Notes under the pieces: model-generated
The model's input: the letters and a program-made list of their open reading frames with translations, nothing else
Told to the model about the DNA's origin: nothing
Database searches by the model: none
Translations under genes and position numbers: made by a program
Source: Tetrahymena elliotti 4EA
Taxonomy: Eukaryota > Ciliophora > Oligohymenophorea > Hymenostomatida > Tetrahymenidae
Assembly: GCA_000231825.2 (NCBI GenBank)
Contig: JH720392.1
Span: 23,236-45,837, forward strand
DNA length: 22,602 nucleotides
Direction of reading: 5' to 3'
In this document: piece by piece, positions 9,401 through 19,782 of the stretch
How the letters are laid out: each line of letters starts with the position of its first letter
Position numbering within the stretch: the stretch's first letter is position 1

Positions 9401-10916
9401 TGTTCTCGGCAATCCATACTATTTTGGTAATGAAATTGGTCTATATTCTAATTGGGGAGCTTTCTTTGATGAGGGAGACCTTATTTACCTCAAAGATAGA
9501 ATTAAGTTTGACCAAACTTCTCAAATTAGATCTTATTCTATCAGCTTATGGTTCATTTATCCATTTCGTACTTTGAATGAATATTTGTATCCAGATGAAA
9601 CTACATTTATAGATATAGCTGCTTAGAATTAAACACCAATGAACAGATAATAGAGAAAGGTAATTAAAAATTTTCGTTGTTTTCTTCAGTGTGAATCTGG
9701 TAATGGATGTATTTTGGGTATTTTGAATGAGCAAAAAATAGTGTTTTTTGATGACGAGTTTCGTATGCATTCATTTGATATGGTTAATAAGAATGAAGGA
9801 TGGAATAACGTCATTTTAAGTGTAGACAACATGACTTAAAATGTTAAAATATATATGAATAGTAAAGAAATATCTAACAAATTTAATGTAACTATTTCTA
9901 GAAATATTGCTTTTATAGGAAACTCCATGACAAAAACAGAGCCTTGTGGAACTATTTGTGATTTGAGATTTTTCGATTCAATCATTCCAGAGGAGTTAGT
10001 AAAATATTTTTATCAAAATTATTTTACAATAAATTATTTTTAATTAATAGAAAGATAAAATTGTGCATTACAATAGAATTCAAAATATGCCTGATTTTTT
10101 ATATTTTGATTTAGAATAATTTGGAGTTTGTGAAGCTCTTGATTAAGCTTTAGAAAAAAATAAAAAAGATGATAAATTTATCTAAGACACTGTTAAATGT
10201 ATTATTTGTCTCACTACAAATTAATATACAAAAGGTAAACTCATAGCTCAAGGGGTCTTCAACAAAATAGTGCCCTTAACATTCCATAAAAGCTATGAAA
10301 TAAGGCTATTAAGTTAAAAAGCTTTGTTGTATTTTTATTGAATATAATATAAATCAAATAAATTTTGTTAATAGTTAATATTTATCAAAAAATTAAAACT
10401 ATTTATTTATTGCATATTTTTCTTTAACTTATTCAAACAAAATCAATAAGATTAGATGTCAAAAATGCTATATAAAAAGTAGTTAAAGAATTTTTTAGAT
10501 TTATAAGAATGTGTGATGATTTAATAATTTTAAATAATATTTTCATTTCTTGTTTAATTTTTCTATTAAAAAAAATTAATTTATTTGAAAAATAAAAATA
10601 ATATTTGCTCAATTAAAATTGAGAAGAGAATTGTCATTCAAATAAATCAAAAAATTTACTGATTGAAATAATGACCTTCCTTGATTTACTTGTTTTAGGA
10701 AAATTTCTTCTTACATACAAATTTGAATTAATTAAAAGGTAATATTTGTTTGTTTTTGATTTATTTATATTGATATTGATAATATTAAAATCAATAATAG
10801 TGATTAGATTTGATCAGAAGAGTTTCCAAAAATATTAATTCATGCTAAGGCTTTTTGAGAAAGAGTTTTTAGAGCAAAATCGATAGAAAAAGAAGGAGAA
10901 ATTAATTAAAAGTTGA
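6499..10916 (+). CDS. Large helical (ARM-like) protein with central LamG/ConA-like domain, 9 exons, about 944 aa
   Basis: Inferred exons: 6499-6607, 6986-8056, 8204-8302, 8416-8554, 9182-9998, 10051-10328, 10451-10551, 10627-10738, 10808-10916 (TGA). All phases agree, giving 945 codons. Residues 1 to about 540 are alpha-helical with no clear family. About 540-745 resembles a LamG/concanavalin A-like jelly-roll: SYSISLWFIYPF, then GWNNVILSVDN, VKIYMN, IAFIGNS and ICDLRFFD. The remainder is ARM-like helices (KGKLIAQGVFNKIVPLTFHK). ARM-LamG-ARM is the order in the N-terminal half of BEACH proteins, but no BEACH or WD40 part is seen before the stop. Uncertain points: the start (an in-frame ATG at 7003 would drop exon 1), the acceptor at 6985, the donor at 10552, and 9660-9689, a 30-bp in-frame GT...AG stretch kept as coding. 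Function unknown. Confidence 0.7.
6671..6784. repeat. Direct repeat, second copy, inside intron 1 of the LamG gene
   Basis: Second copy of the 6381-6497 sequence, 290 bp downstream. It is itself flanked by two identical 18-mers, TTGTATTATTTATAAAAT, at about 6644 and 6791. In the chosen gene model it falls in the 378-bp first intron. Confidence 0.8.
8525..8580. repeat. Exon-end repeat, first copy
   Basis: About 50 bp covering the end of the exon 8416-8554 and the start of the following intron. It recurs at 8985-9037. Shared core: TTTTTAGATTTTT, then AGAATAAAT and GGTTTAAATTATTTTTCA. The second-copy version would be spliceable in the same phase. Confidence 0.7.
8985..9037. repeat. Exon-end repeat, second copy, possible 42-nt cassette exon
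   Basis: Second copy of 8525-8580, inside the 8555-9181 intron. A TTTTTTAG acceptor ends at 8970 and a GTTTAA donor begins at 9013, which would define a 42-nt (14-codon) exon in the same phase as its neighbours. It could be an optional cassette exon or a dead duplicate. Confidence 0.45.
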
Positions 10917-11172
10917 TTGGAATGTAATGAAGTTGTGAAATATTAAGATCATTAAAATACTAATGAAATGAAAGTATAATATAGTAGTAATTATTGAATA
11001 AGATATTTTTAATATTTGTTGTTTACATTTAACCCAAAGAAAAAATGTTTGAGCTTATTTTATTTATATTGTTCATTCATAAACGATAACATTATTTCAT
11101 AAAATATATGTATTTATTTATTTCTAGTCAATATAACAATGAGTACAATTTATATAACTTTCAATAATTATT
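10917..11172. other. Intergenic between convergent genes
   Basis: Only 256 bp separate the stop of the LamG gene (+) from the stop of the membrane-protein gene (-). It must hold both 3' ends; AATAAA-like sequences are common here but none can be singled out. Confidence 0.4.
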
Positions 11173-12363
11173 TCAGAATTATTGATAAGTATAGGGATTT
11201 TATTGATTTAAGACAGGATATCTTCTAGCATTTTGGGAGTCAATAACTTCTATTGATTATCTGCTTGATTAATCATTGTTGTTAATACTCAATTGAGGAA
11301 GTTCAACAGTCATAAAGTTTTAGTTGTTTGGAGCGGCAACAGGTCTTTAAGGAGCGGAAACATGCTCATGAGCAGGGACTTAATAATATTGTTAGGGATA
11401 AGCATGATAAACTGGGTAGGCAACTCTTGGTTGTTGAGCTTAAAGTTATTATTAGCTAATAATGGTATTAGTTAACTAGGGATATTGATAATTCATCATT
11501 TGAACGGGGACTTAAACGGGTTACCCAACTGGAATACTTTGTTAGGAGCTGTGTTAAATGAAGTTCTCATGAGGATTATTTGAGCTATTCAATTATGATT
11601 GAACAGTTTGTTATTGAACATATTAATCAGCAAGAGCTCTATTTCTTTCTCTTCTTTATTATCTCTTTCTCTTACAGCATCTAATTAATGATATTATACC
11701 TGCCAAAAATATAAAGCCAACGCCAATACGAATAGCAATTCTTGCAGCTTTAGGTAATTTTTTGAAGGCGTTTTTGAATTTAGAGTGGTGCTTTTTGAAT
11801 TATTAATGACGTTCAGATCCATTTTATTCAGTAAATGAAGTAGAAGATCTCAAATTTTATGATTCTTATTAATGTTCTTCTTCATCTCTGTGTTGTCTCT
11901 TTTCATGACCTCTATTTTCATGTTCTTTTTGTTTGTTGTGATGTCTTTCTCTCATTTCTTCGTGTCTTTTTCTCATTTCCTCATGTCTTTTTTATTCTTC
12001 TTCTCTTTTGTGATTTTTCTCTTCATGGTGTTTCTTTTCCCATCTGTTTCTTTCACCTTATTTTTCGTGGTGTTTATGATCTCTTCCCTCATGTCTTCTT
12101 GTTTAATTAAATGAATCTGTGGAATTTTATTCATTGATATAATTATGAGGAATTTAATGGGGAATATCAGGTTATTATTCAACAGTCCAATTAGTTGAAT
12201 TGTAATGGCGTTATTCAGTTGAATTGTAATGATGTTATTCAGTTGAATTGTTTCTAGGCACTTAGGTATAATTATAAAATTATTTCAAATCTTATTCATC
12301 TACTTAGAAAGCCTAAGCTTAGATGCAAATAAATGCAATGAAGATTACAACCAGTGTTTTCAT
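11173..12363 (-). CDS. Secreted-type single-pass membrane protein, 396 aa, single exon
   Basis: One uninterrupted frame from ATG (12363-12361) to TGA (11175-11173), 396 residues with many TAA/TAG codons. Residues 1-18, MKTLVVIFIAFICIQAQA, form a textbook signal peptide. The outer region has two near-repeats with the sequon Asn-Ser-Thr in HYNSTE context (about 40-58), then a highly charged His/Glu/Arg/Lys-rich stretch (about 85-165) with HEEM.(K/R)RH repeats. A single membrane span lies at about 209-227 (IAIRIGVGFIFLAGIISLI) followed by the basic stop-transfer RCCKRKR. The cytoplasmic tail (228-396) is Gln/Pro/Tyr-rich with many PV and YP motifs. This predicts a type I membrane protein, N-glycosylated and possibly metal-binding through its His clusters. 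No enzyme or receptor domain is recognised. The gene is convergent with the LamG gene and runs the same way as the coiled-coil gene upstream of it. Confidence 0.85.
12192..12251. repeat. 24-bp tandem repeat in coding sequence (2.5 units)
   Basis: Period 24: the GTTGAATTGTAATG core recurs at 12194, 12218 and, shortened, at 12242. On the minus strand it encodes an 8-residue unit with the glycosylation sequon Asn-Ser-Thr, so the repeat number sets the number of potential N-glycans near the mature N-terminus. Confidence 0.8.
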
Positions 12364-12861
12364 CTCTTTTTAATTTCTGAGATATTTCATATATTTTTTA
12401 ATTAATTTATTATAATCCTAAACCCCCGATTTTGCTCTGAATTTAATCAAAATTTTGACAATCAATTGATTTATTCTAAAAAATAAGCAAGCAAGCAAGC
12501 AAACAAACAAACAAAAAAACTATATCTCTCTTTTGTTCAATATTTCTTAGTTAATTCCTTCCATTCATAAAAGAAGAAGAAGAAGAAAATAAGCATAAAA
12601 ATCGAAAAAAAAAGATTAAAAGAAAAAAAATCAATAAATGAATTAATAATTTACGCTAACTAAAAAAATTTCAAGTTAAAAAAAAATAGACTAACTAATT
12701 ACTCATTATATCTTGAGCTTACACTTGTATTAATTGTATTCAGGCAGAAAATAAATGTTAAACCAAAACTAATAAATAGATATAAACAGAACGAATACTT
12801 CTATTAATTTTATTAAATATTGCTTAAATCTTTTAAAATATTTTCATTTTTTATGATTTTG
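12364..12861. other. Intergenic between two minus-strand genes
   Basis: About 500 bp upstream of the membrane-protein gene and downstream of the coiled-coil gene. It contains a (GCAA)n/(ACAA)n microsatellite at about 12484-12516, an (AGA)n run at about 12571-12588, and several A-rich runs. No exon seen. Confidence 0.5.
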
Positions 12862-15800
12862 TCATTTTTGTCCAATCATATCTTCTAAGTCATAAAATGC
12901 ATCTTAAATTTGATTGAATTTAACAGGGACAAGTAAATCCACTTCATATCTATTCAAAATAATTTAAAATGAAATTGTAAACTAATTTTTTATAAAAGAA
13001 ATTACTCCAAAGCGCAGCGCTTTGACTCTTCATCTAGGAGTCTGTAAGATATCCATAAGACTAAGATATTTTTAAGAAAAAAGAAACAAATTAAAGAGAA
13101 GATGGTAAATTTATTAAAAAAATATAGAAGGAAAGAGTCAAAAGAAGGTAGAAAAGTAATTAAAGCTAATCTAAATTGCGGAATTTAAAAGTTTTTGCAA
13201 TTTTTTAAATATTTTTACACCCTCAATTAAACATTCTAGATAAGTCGACTATTTTTATTATTTCAGTCAAATTATTTGAATTTCAAACAAATTCACAGCA
13301 GAATTAATTAACTCAATTTAAAAATTTAAAAATTTTGTTTCTAATTAAATTTATCAATTTATTAACTGATCTTAAACCTGCCTGATAACTAACTCTCCTT
13401 AATAAATTCTGGTTTAAACCAACTCAACGCAAACTAAAAACAAATAAAAAATCTTTTACATTGATCTTTATCAAGCTTTTCCTTCAGCTAACTGTCCAGA
13501 TTCTCTATTATATCCTTGAAACTGTTAGTGTAAGAGTTGCATCTTATTAAACGCTTCTTTATTTTTGAACATATGTCTTTCCAACAAACCCTTAGCTGGT
13601 CTATGTTTCTCACAAAATCCTAATTTTTTCCAGAACAAATTAAGAATAAACTCTTAAAATTTAAATGTTTTTTAATAGATTATCTGTCTTACGTTATTTG
13701 AAATTTAATTTGAAAATGCTGTCTGTTTATCAATCTTAAACAATCCTTCTTAAAGAGAAACGCTTGCAAATTTATTCAATGACAGATTTCTCTCTCCTAT
13801 TTTACATTCAAAATAATTCAATTTATTTATTTCGTTGCTTTAAAATCCCCCCTTTAATGAAGTTTAAATTTATTTATTATAAATAAAAAATTACCATCTG
13901 CTGCTATTAAATCTGCTTCACTTATAAATAGCTCCTATGCTTTTTTCAAATCAAACCTTTCTTTTTCTAAATGACGATATAAAGTAATAAACTCATCGAT
14001 TTCTATTTATCCATTTTTGTTTAGCTTATTTAAAACATTTTAAGTATTTAAGTTTATTAAAAAGTATTATAAATTTTATTTACATCTGCTGCAAAAAACA
14101 AATCCTCTACATTTCCTAAAACATTGTTCTTTGTCTAATTATACTTTTCCAAAATTTGCTCCATCATGTCATCAAAATCTATTTATTTTTATTGAAATCA
14201 TTCAAAAGTTTTAGAATAAAATGAATTCAATGGCAAGATATTCAAATTTATTTTGAAAAAATTAAAGTAAAAACGCTAAAAGAATAAATAGGTTTTCGCT
14301 TTTAAAAAATTAACCTAAAATTGCAACTAAAAATAAACTTTCAAAATAATAATTGCATATTAAATCTATGAACCCTATTTCCTCAAAAATCTCAAACTAA
14401 AAGAAGAATTAAGAAACTTGATTCATTCAAATTTAAAAATTATTTATTTTCCACAATTATTCATTCTGAGAATCATTATTTTTGAGGTTATGTGGTAAAA
14501 TAAATTGGATTTATAGAATAAGAAATAGACTGATTAAATAAAATAATAATAAATTTACCTACTAGATCTGTTTTGTTCTTATCTTAAACCTTATTTTTGT
14601 TTATCTAATTTATAAAAGAGCAATTAATTGATAAAAAGAAAACATTTTTAAATTTACCCAATCTACTAACTCCATCAATTTTTCTTAGCCAATAATATCT
14701 TAAAATTAATTTGTTAAAGCTTACAAAGAGAGTTCCTATTTTGAAATAAATTAACAGAAAATTAAACTTATTTGTAATCGTTTCAAAACTCCTAATCTTT
14801 TGATGAAAAAAATATTTACATGTGAAATGAACATTTTATCAAAAGGTTAATTAATAATTTGCATGCCACTGTTTCCAGAATCTTCAATAAATTTGAGACA
14901 TTTAATGTAAAGCTCGAAATCTTGATTATCATATGAATCGTAAATTCTAGCAAAGCGTGAAAACATTTTGATCCTAGAATTATCTAAGTATTTCATAGTG
15001 CTCTCTAAGAATTGTTAAAGTTTAGTTTCAGCTACTTTTTTTAAGCCATACTTTTGCATCATGTTATCGTATGCAATTACATATAATGGATTTTAAACAT
15101 TTTATGGGTTTTTTATTCTATCCTAATAAACATTTAAGATAAATTTAATAATATTATTTTTAGTTTATGATATTTAATGTTTGTTTTCTTTGATTCTGTC
15201 TTGTACTTTACCCAACAATTTAAGAGCAGGCTCAGCATTAGCACTTATTGTTCTATCCTTTTTTTATATTTAGCCTAATTTAAACTCATGAGTTTTTGTC
15301 ATCTTACTGGTAAATTATCTCATCGATGTTCTTCTCACATTTTGTGTCTGTGGAAGATAGTCATCAAAATCAACTTCCTCCTTACCTTCATCTAAAATAA
15401 AATCTTCAGTAAGATCACCAAGCTAACTAATAAGAATATCAAATCTTGTTTTTCTACTCTACCCTTGCTATTATTTTTTTTATACCAAAGTTGGAGAGTT
15501 TTCTATTTTTTAAAATATTTAAGTCTATTATTCCAATACTCAATTATTAAAAGAATAAAAAATTAAAAAAGCTTGAATCAGTATTTAAAATTTTGTTGTA
15601 AAAAGAATAAGAGTTCAAGTTTATTTAACTTTCTCCTAGAATAAATATATTAAATACTTTTTTTGTTAATATTTGTGTATTTTATTAAAATCAAAGTAAA
15701 AGATAATATTTGTATGTAATTAAAGTGTTTAAATTAAATCAAACAATTAGAAGAATGATTTTTTATCATATTTTTTCCCAATTTAATTTCAATTTGAGAA

Positions 15801-18800
15801 ATTGAAGGGAAACAATTAGATTATTATTTGTTAGTCTTTTTTATCTGAACTAAAATGTAAATTTTAAAAATAAAATTTTTATCTGATTTGTTGATCTTCT
15901 TAAAATAATTTTGAAATTAAAAGAATTTTTTCTTTTGAATAAACATTAAGTTTATTGAGAGGATGAAAAAGTTGAAAAGTAAAAGTTTGAATTACCTCCA
16001 GATTTAGAAAAACTTTTCTTGGACTATGGTAAGGATGCTTTAAAGTTTTTAAATACGTTTTTGGCTTTTGATGGTGAATTAGATGGTTGTTCAATAGGAA
16101 CAAATTCAATAATAGATGAGTTTTCAGGTTCTTCTTGTTTAGTTTCTTCTTTTAGTAAATTAAAATCTTAAAAGGAATTTTATGTGTTACTTCCCATATC
16201 TTGTATTGATTAATTAGCTTATTATTGCATTTTTTTATTTTCTTAAACAAGTTGCTTAGCGATATCTTATATTTTTACTATTGTATTCTTTTAGCTCCTA
16301 ATAATATCCTTCAGCTATTTTACTTTAGTTACCAATTTTATATTTTTGTTTGTCAAATCACTGACATTATCTTTTATTTCTTCTATTTCTAACTTTGCAT
16401 CTTCGAGCTATTATTTTAATTAAATAAATATTTATTTTATTTTAAGTATCACTATCAATTTTTTTATTCATTTTTTTAAAAAATTTAGAGTGTTTCAAAT
16501 GGGTTAAATGTATGAATTTTTATTTGTTTTTTTAAATATCAAATGGAGATCAAAAACACTTCCTTTAGATGACAATGATAGTATATATTTAGTAATTATT
16601 TATTTTTTATATTTTATAATATTTATTTTCATTTATTTTTTTTAAATTTAATACAATAATTAAAATTTGTGGGTTTGTAGAAGTTAAATTATTAACTGAA
16701 TTTAATGTATTAAAAAAAAGGTAACCAATACAATGTCGAAAGGATTAATAAATATCCAATAAGCAATTTGATTTAAAATTGAAAAATTTAAGGATTTTGG
16801 AATTTTTTTTAGGTTTACCAAAAAATTAAATAAACCAACCTTATTGCTAATATGATAAGAAATACTGTTTATCCTTTGATTTGAAGGATTTATTGAATAA
16901 AATATTCTTAATAAAAAAATATTTACTTCATTCAGCTGATTGATTTTCTCTTGATCAATTTAATTCTAAAGATTGGCTTATTAAATCTGATTTTAATCTG
17001 AAGAAGATTTAGAGTTTAATTTTATCAAAGATTGTTCAGACTCAGTTACAATTTTTTCATTCTAATTTTCTAAGGTTTTAGCCTAGATCTATTCTTCTTA
17101 CTCTTTTGTAATTAGATTAAGCATTATATCAATATTTTATTTAATTGTATCTGGAAGCTCTGTATTAGCTTTTATTGCTTAATGTATGGATCTCCAATCA
17201 TTTTAATTGATTTCCATGTTATCAAATTAAGTATTATTAGTAGAATCTAGCTAAATTTTATCTTTTTCAATATATTTTTTCAATTACTCTTCAATTTTAT
17301 CAATTTTTTGTTGATATTCTTTTGTTTATTTTTTTTATTCTTGTTGCATTTACTAAATTTCTTTATTTTTAATTTAAAACCCAATTTCTTTTTCTTTGAT
17401 AGTCTTTTCTCTTTCTGTTAAAAGCTATTCTTTATCCTATAAAAGCAGCTCCAATTACTCAATTTCTTATTCTTTTTGCTAAATATTCTAATCATGTTCT
17501 TTCTTTATACTTTACAACTCCTATTAGAGTGACTGCTTTTCTGCTTACATTTACTACTTCTCTAAATTAAGTTATTCAATCATTTATTTAAGCTACTAAA
17601 CTGAATTCTATGATTACTTCTACTTTTAATTTGAGCTTTATTTACTTTAACCCTTTGTAGTTTACTTCTCCTTTTATTATGGTTACTAACTGTATTTTAA
17701 TTAAAGCTCTTACTCTATCTACTCTCTTAATACTTATTCTATTTCTTCTCTTAACTTCTACTCTAATTATTATCTCAATTCACTCTCCTTCTCTTAATTT
17801 ATTTATTCATTATCAGTTTACTCAACATTTTAAGTGACCACTTATTATTCAACTGAATCTACATTTTCTGTTTATGTGTCTGCCTCTAAATAAGTTTCTT
17901 TTTAAATTTTAAATAATATTTTAATTTCTCAAAATAAAATCATAAAAATTAAATAAATACTAAACATTATTTTTTCTTTCTAAAATAAAATAAGTGATTC
18001 AAAATCAACAATTGCTTCCTCAGTGTGCATAATTGAATTATCAGCTGTTTTACATCTCCTTTCTAAATTAAAGTGGTAATTTTATTTATTAACTTAAAAA
18101 TTAAAATGATTTTGAAATTATTATTTAAGAGGAGTCTTTTTTAAAGCTGATTGCTGAACTGAATTTTATTTTTAATAATTTTATTATAAACTTGAATATT
18201 TTTAATCTTCTAATAGCTTTAATCTTTGATAAGCTTTTTCTTCCATATTAATTCTATTCTATTAATCTTTCTGTTAATTGATATATTCAGTTTAATAAAA
18301 ATCGTGGTCCCATGAAAGCATTTTAATTCTTTACTTAAGAGACTCAATCTCAGCATCTTTTATTTTTATTTCATGCTAAAATTTGTCATTAACTTCTTTC
18401 AAAACTTAGTTATTTTACATAGCCATATCCAAATTACTAGATAATTCTTCTATTTTTATCTACATCTCTGATGTATTATTATTCAATTATCTTATATTAG
18501 CTTCATAATTTTTAGATATTCTGTTCACATCCTCTATAAAAAGCTTCTCTAAATTTCTTTTTTCTGTTGAATTTAATTCAATCAGCTTTTCAAACAAAGT
18601 CAAATATGCATCCCACACTTTTTAAATTAGCATTCCCCTCTCAGTACATTACAAGCTAACCTTTTAAAATAATAACAATAATAATTAAAAACTAACTAAT
18701 TGATTCTTCATTTGGAGTTGGGATTAAGGGGGTAATTAATGGGGAAATTCAAATATTTCTTTTATTGATAACATAATAATAATAATATTTTAGTAATAAA

Positions 18801-19618
18801 ATGAATGTTGCAAACTCTGAATTTACCCCCCTAGTTATTTAAAAAATAATTAAAACTACTTATCGAATAAGCTCTTTCAAACAAGCTGTGTAAATAAGTT
18901 AAACATTTTCTAAAACTTGGTCTGCTTTTAAGTTGTTTTCTTAATAAATTTTCTAAAGCATAATCTCGAGCCAGCTCTCTAAATCTTAAACATCTTATCT
19001 GCTTGTTGTATTTTTAAATATTTATTGCTAGTTTTCACTTTACTAAAATTTATTGTTCTCTCTTACACTATAAAAGTGCTTATTTGTTTATTCTTATCTA
19101 CTGCTCTAGCTTAAATTATTATTTTTAATTGCTTCTGAAAATCTTCTCTAAGGTGATATAGAACTGTCAATAGGATTTTACAAATGCAAAGATTTATATG
19201 AATCTGTTTTATTTTCTGAAACTTGCAAAATGTTTTATTTGAATTTTTCTCCATCATTATCAGTTGTAATATTAACAAATGTTGGATCTAACAACTTTTG
19301 ATCTGATACATAACTTTGACTTTTGTTTTCCATAATTTTCTTTAAGTCAGCTTAATATTAAACTTTTATGTTTCCAAGAGCCACTGTAAATAAAAAGTTA
19401 CAAATAATTTATAAATAAATAATTTATTTACTTTTAACCCAGAATTTATTCTTATTTAATCTACTTTTATGAATACTTTGAATTTGCTGAGGACTCAATA
19501 ACATTGAGTCAAACATTTTATCTTTACATTTGGGAAAATCCATGATGTGAGTGAAATGCTATTCCAAATGAGAAATATCAGAATAATCCTTCTTTTGCTT
19601 ACTTGTAAATGAAGACAT
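12862..19618 (-). CDS. Coiled-coil EF-hand protein with p28-type axonemal dynein light chain motif, 15 exons, about 1,464 aa
   Basis: Exons, 5' to 3' on the minus strand: 19618-19432, 19383-18860, 18660-17961, 17885-16927, 16407-15996, 15502-14820, 14735-14658, 14604-14559, 14178-14084, 14024-13895, 13796-13693, 13619-13297, 13248-13219, 13041-13006, 12949-12862 (TGA). All phases agree (1,465 codons). Residues 233-246 across the exon 2/3 join read ELIRQ-VSLQCTERG, the ELIRQV..C.ERG signature of the axonemal dynein light chain p28/DNALI1 family, also in AXDND1-type proteins. Residues about 255-860 are mostly coiled coil with Gln/Glu-rich heptads. The C-terminal third has an alpha-helical block, then EF-hands: a degenerate loop at about 1189-1200 and a canonical one, DLNKNGQIEIDE, at about 1228-1239, with a possible third near 1271. 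This suggests a calcium-responsive structural protein of cilia. Least certain are exon 13 and the 13296 donor. Confidence 0.85.
18661..18859 (-). other. Intron 2 of the coiled-coil gene with complementary G and C tracts
   Basis: A 199-bp intron that contains GGGATTAAGGGGGTAATTAATGGGG (split here as tracts at 18719-18721, 18728-18732 and 18741-18744) and a CCCCCC tract at 18826-18831. GGGGGTAA at 18728-18735 can pair with TTACCCCC at 18823-18830, giving a hairpin with a loop of about 87 nt. Confidence 0.6.
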
Positions 19619-19782
19619 CGTTTGCAAATGCTATATTTTACTATCATAAAAATTCTTTAAATAATATCATGCAAATTTACATTTATTATTAAAATGAAAT
19701 TTTATTTTTCCAAACTTTATTTCATTATTTTTTTATTATTGTCATAAATTTGAAAAATAATTCTAAATCTTCATAAAAATCC
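19619..19782. other. Short intergenic spacer with promoter of the coiled-coil gene
   Basis: Only 164 bp lie between the TGA of the upstream minus-strand gene and the ATG of the coiled-coil gene. A promoter for the latter must lie here or in the 3' end of the neighbour. No motif can be assigned. Confidence 0.4.

Noticed and set aside
11859..12182. Plus-strand T-rich frames opposite the membrane-protein gene
   Set aside because: They are antisense to the well-supported minus-strand gene; their Phe/Leu/Ser-rich content mirrors its Glu/Lys/Arg codons.
12484..12516. (GCAA)n/(ACAA)n run considered as a regulatory element
   Set aside because: Similar tetranucleotide runs occur at several places in introns and spacers here, so it is ordinary simple sequence.
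13004..13042. GC-rich palindrome with two competing stems, first thought to be a structured RNA or transposon end
   Set aside because: It coincides with a 36-nt exon of the coiled-coil gene that is in phase on both sides (encoding LLDEESKRCAL), so coding explains it.
13471..13619. Earlier stop for the coiled-coil gene at TGA 13473-13471, joining exon 14024-13895 directly to 13619
   Set aside because: Adding exon 13796-13693 gives agreeing phases and opens a longer, better protein frame through 13619-13297 to TGA 12864-12862.
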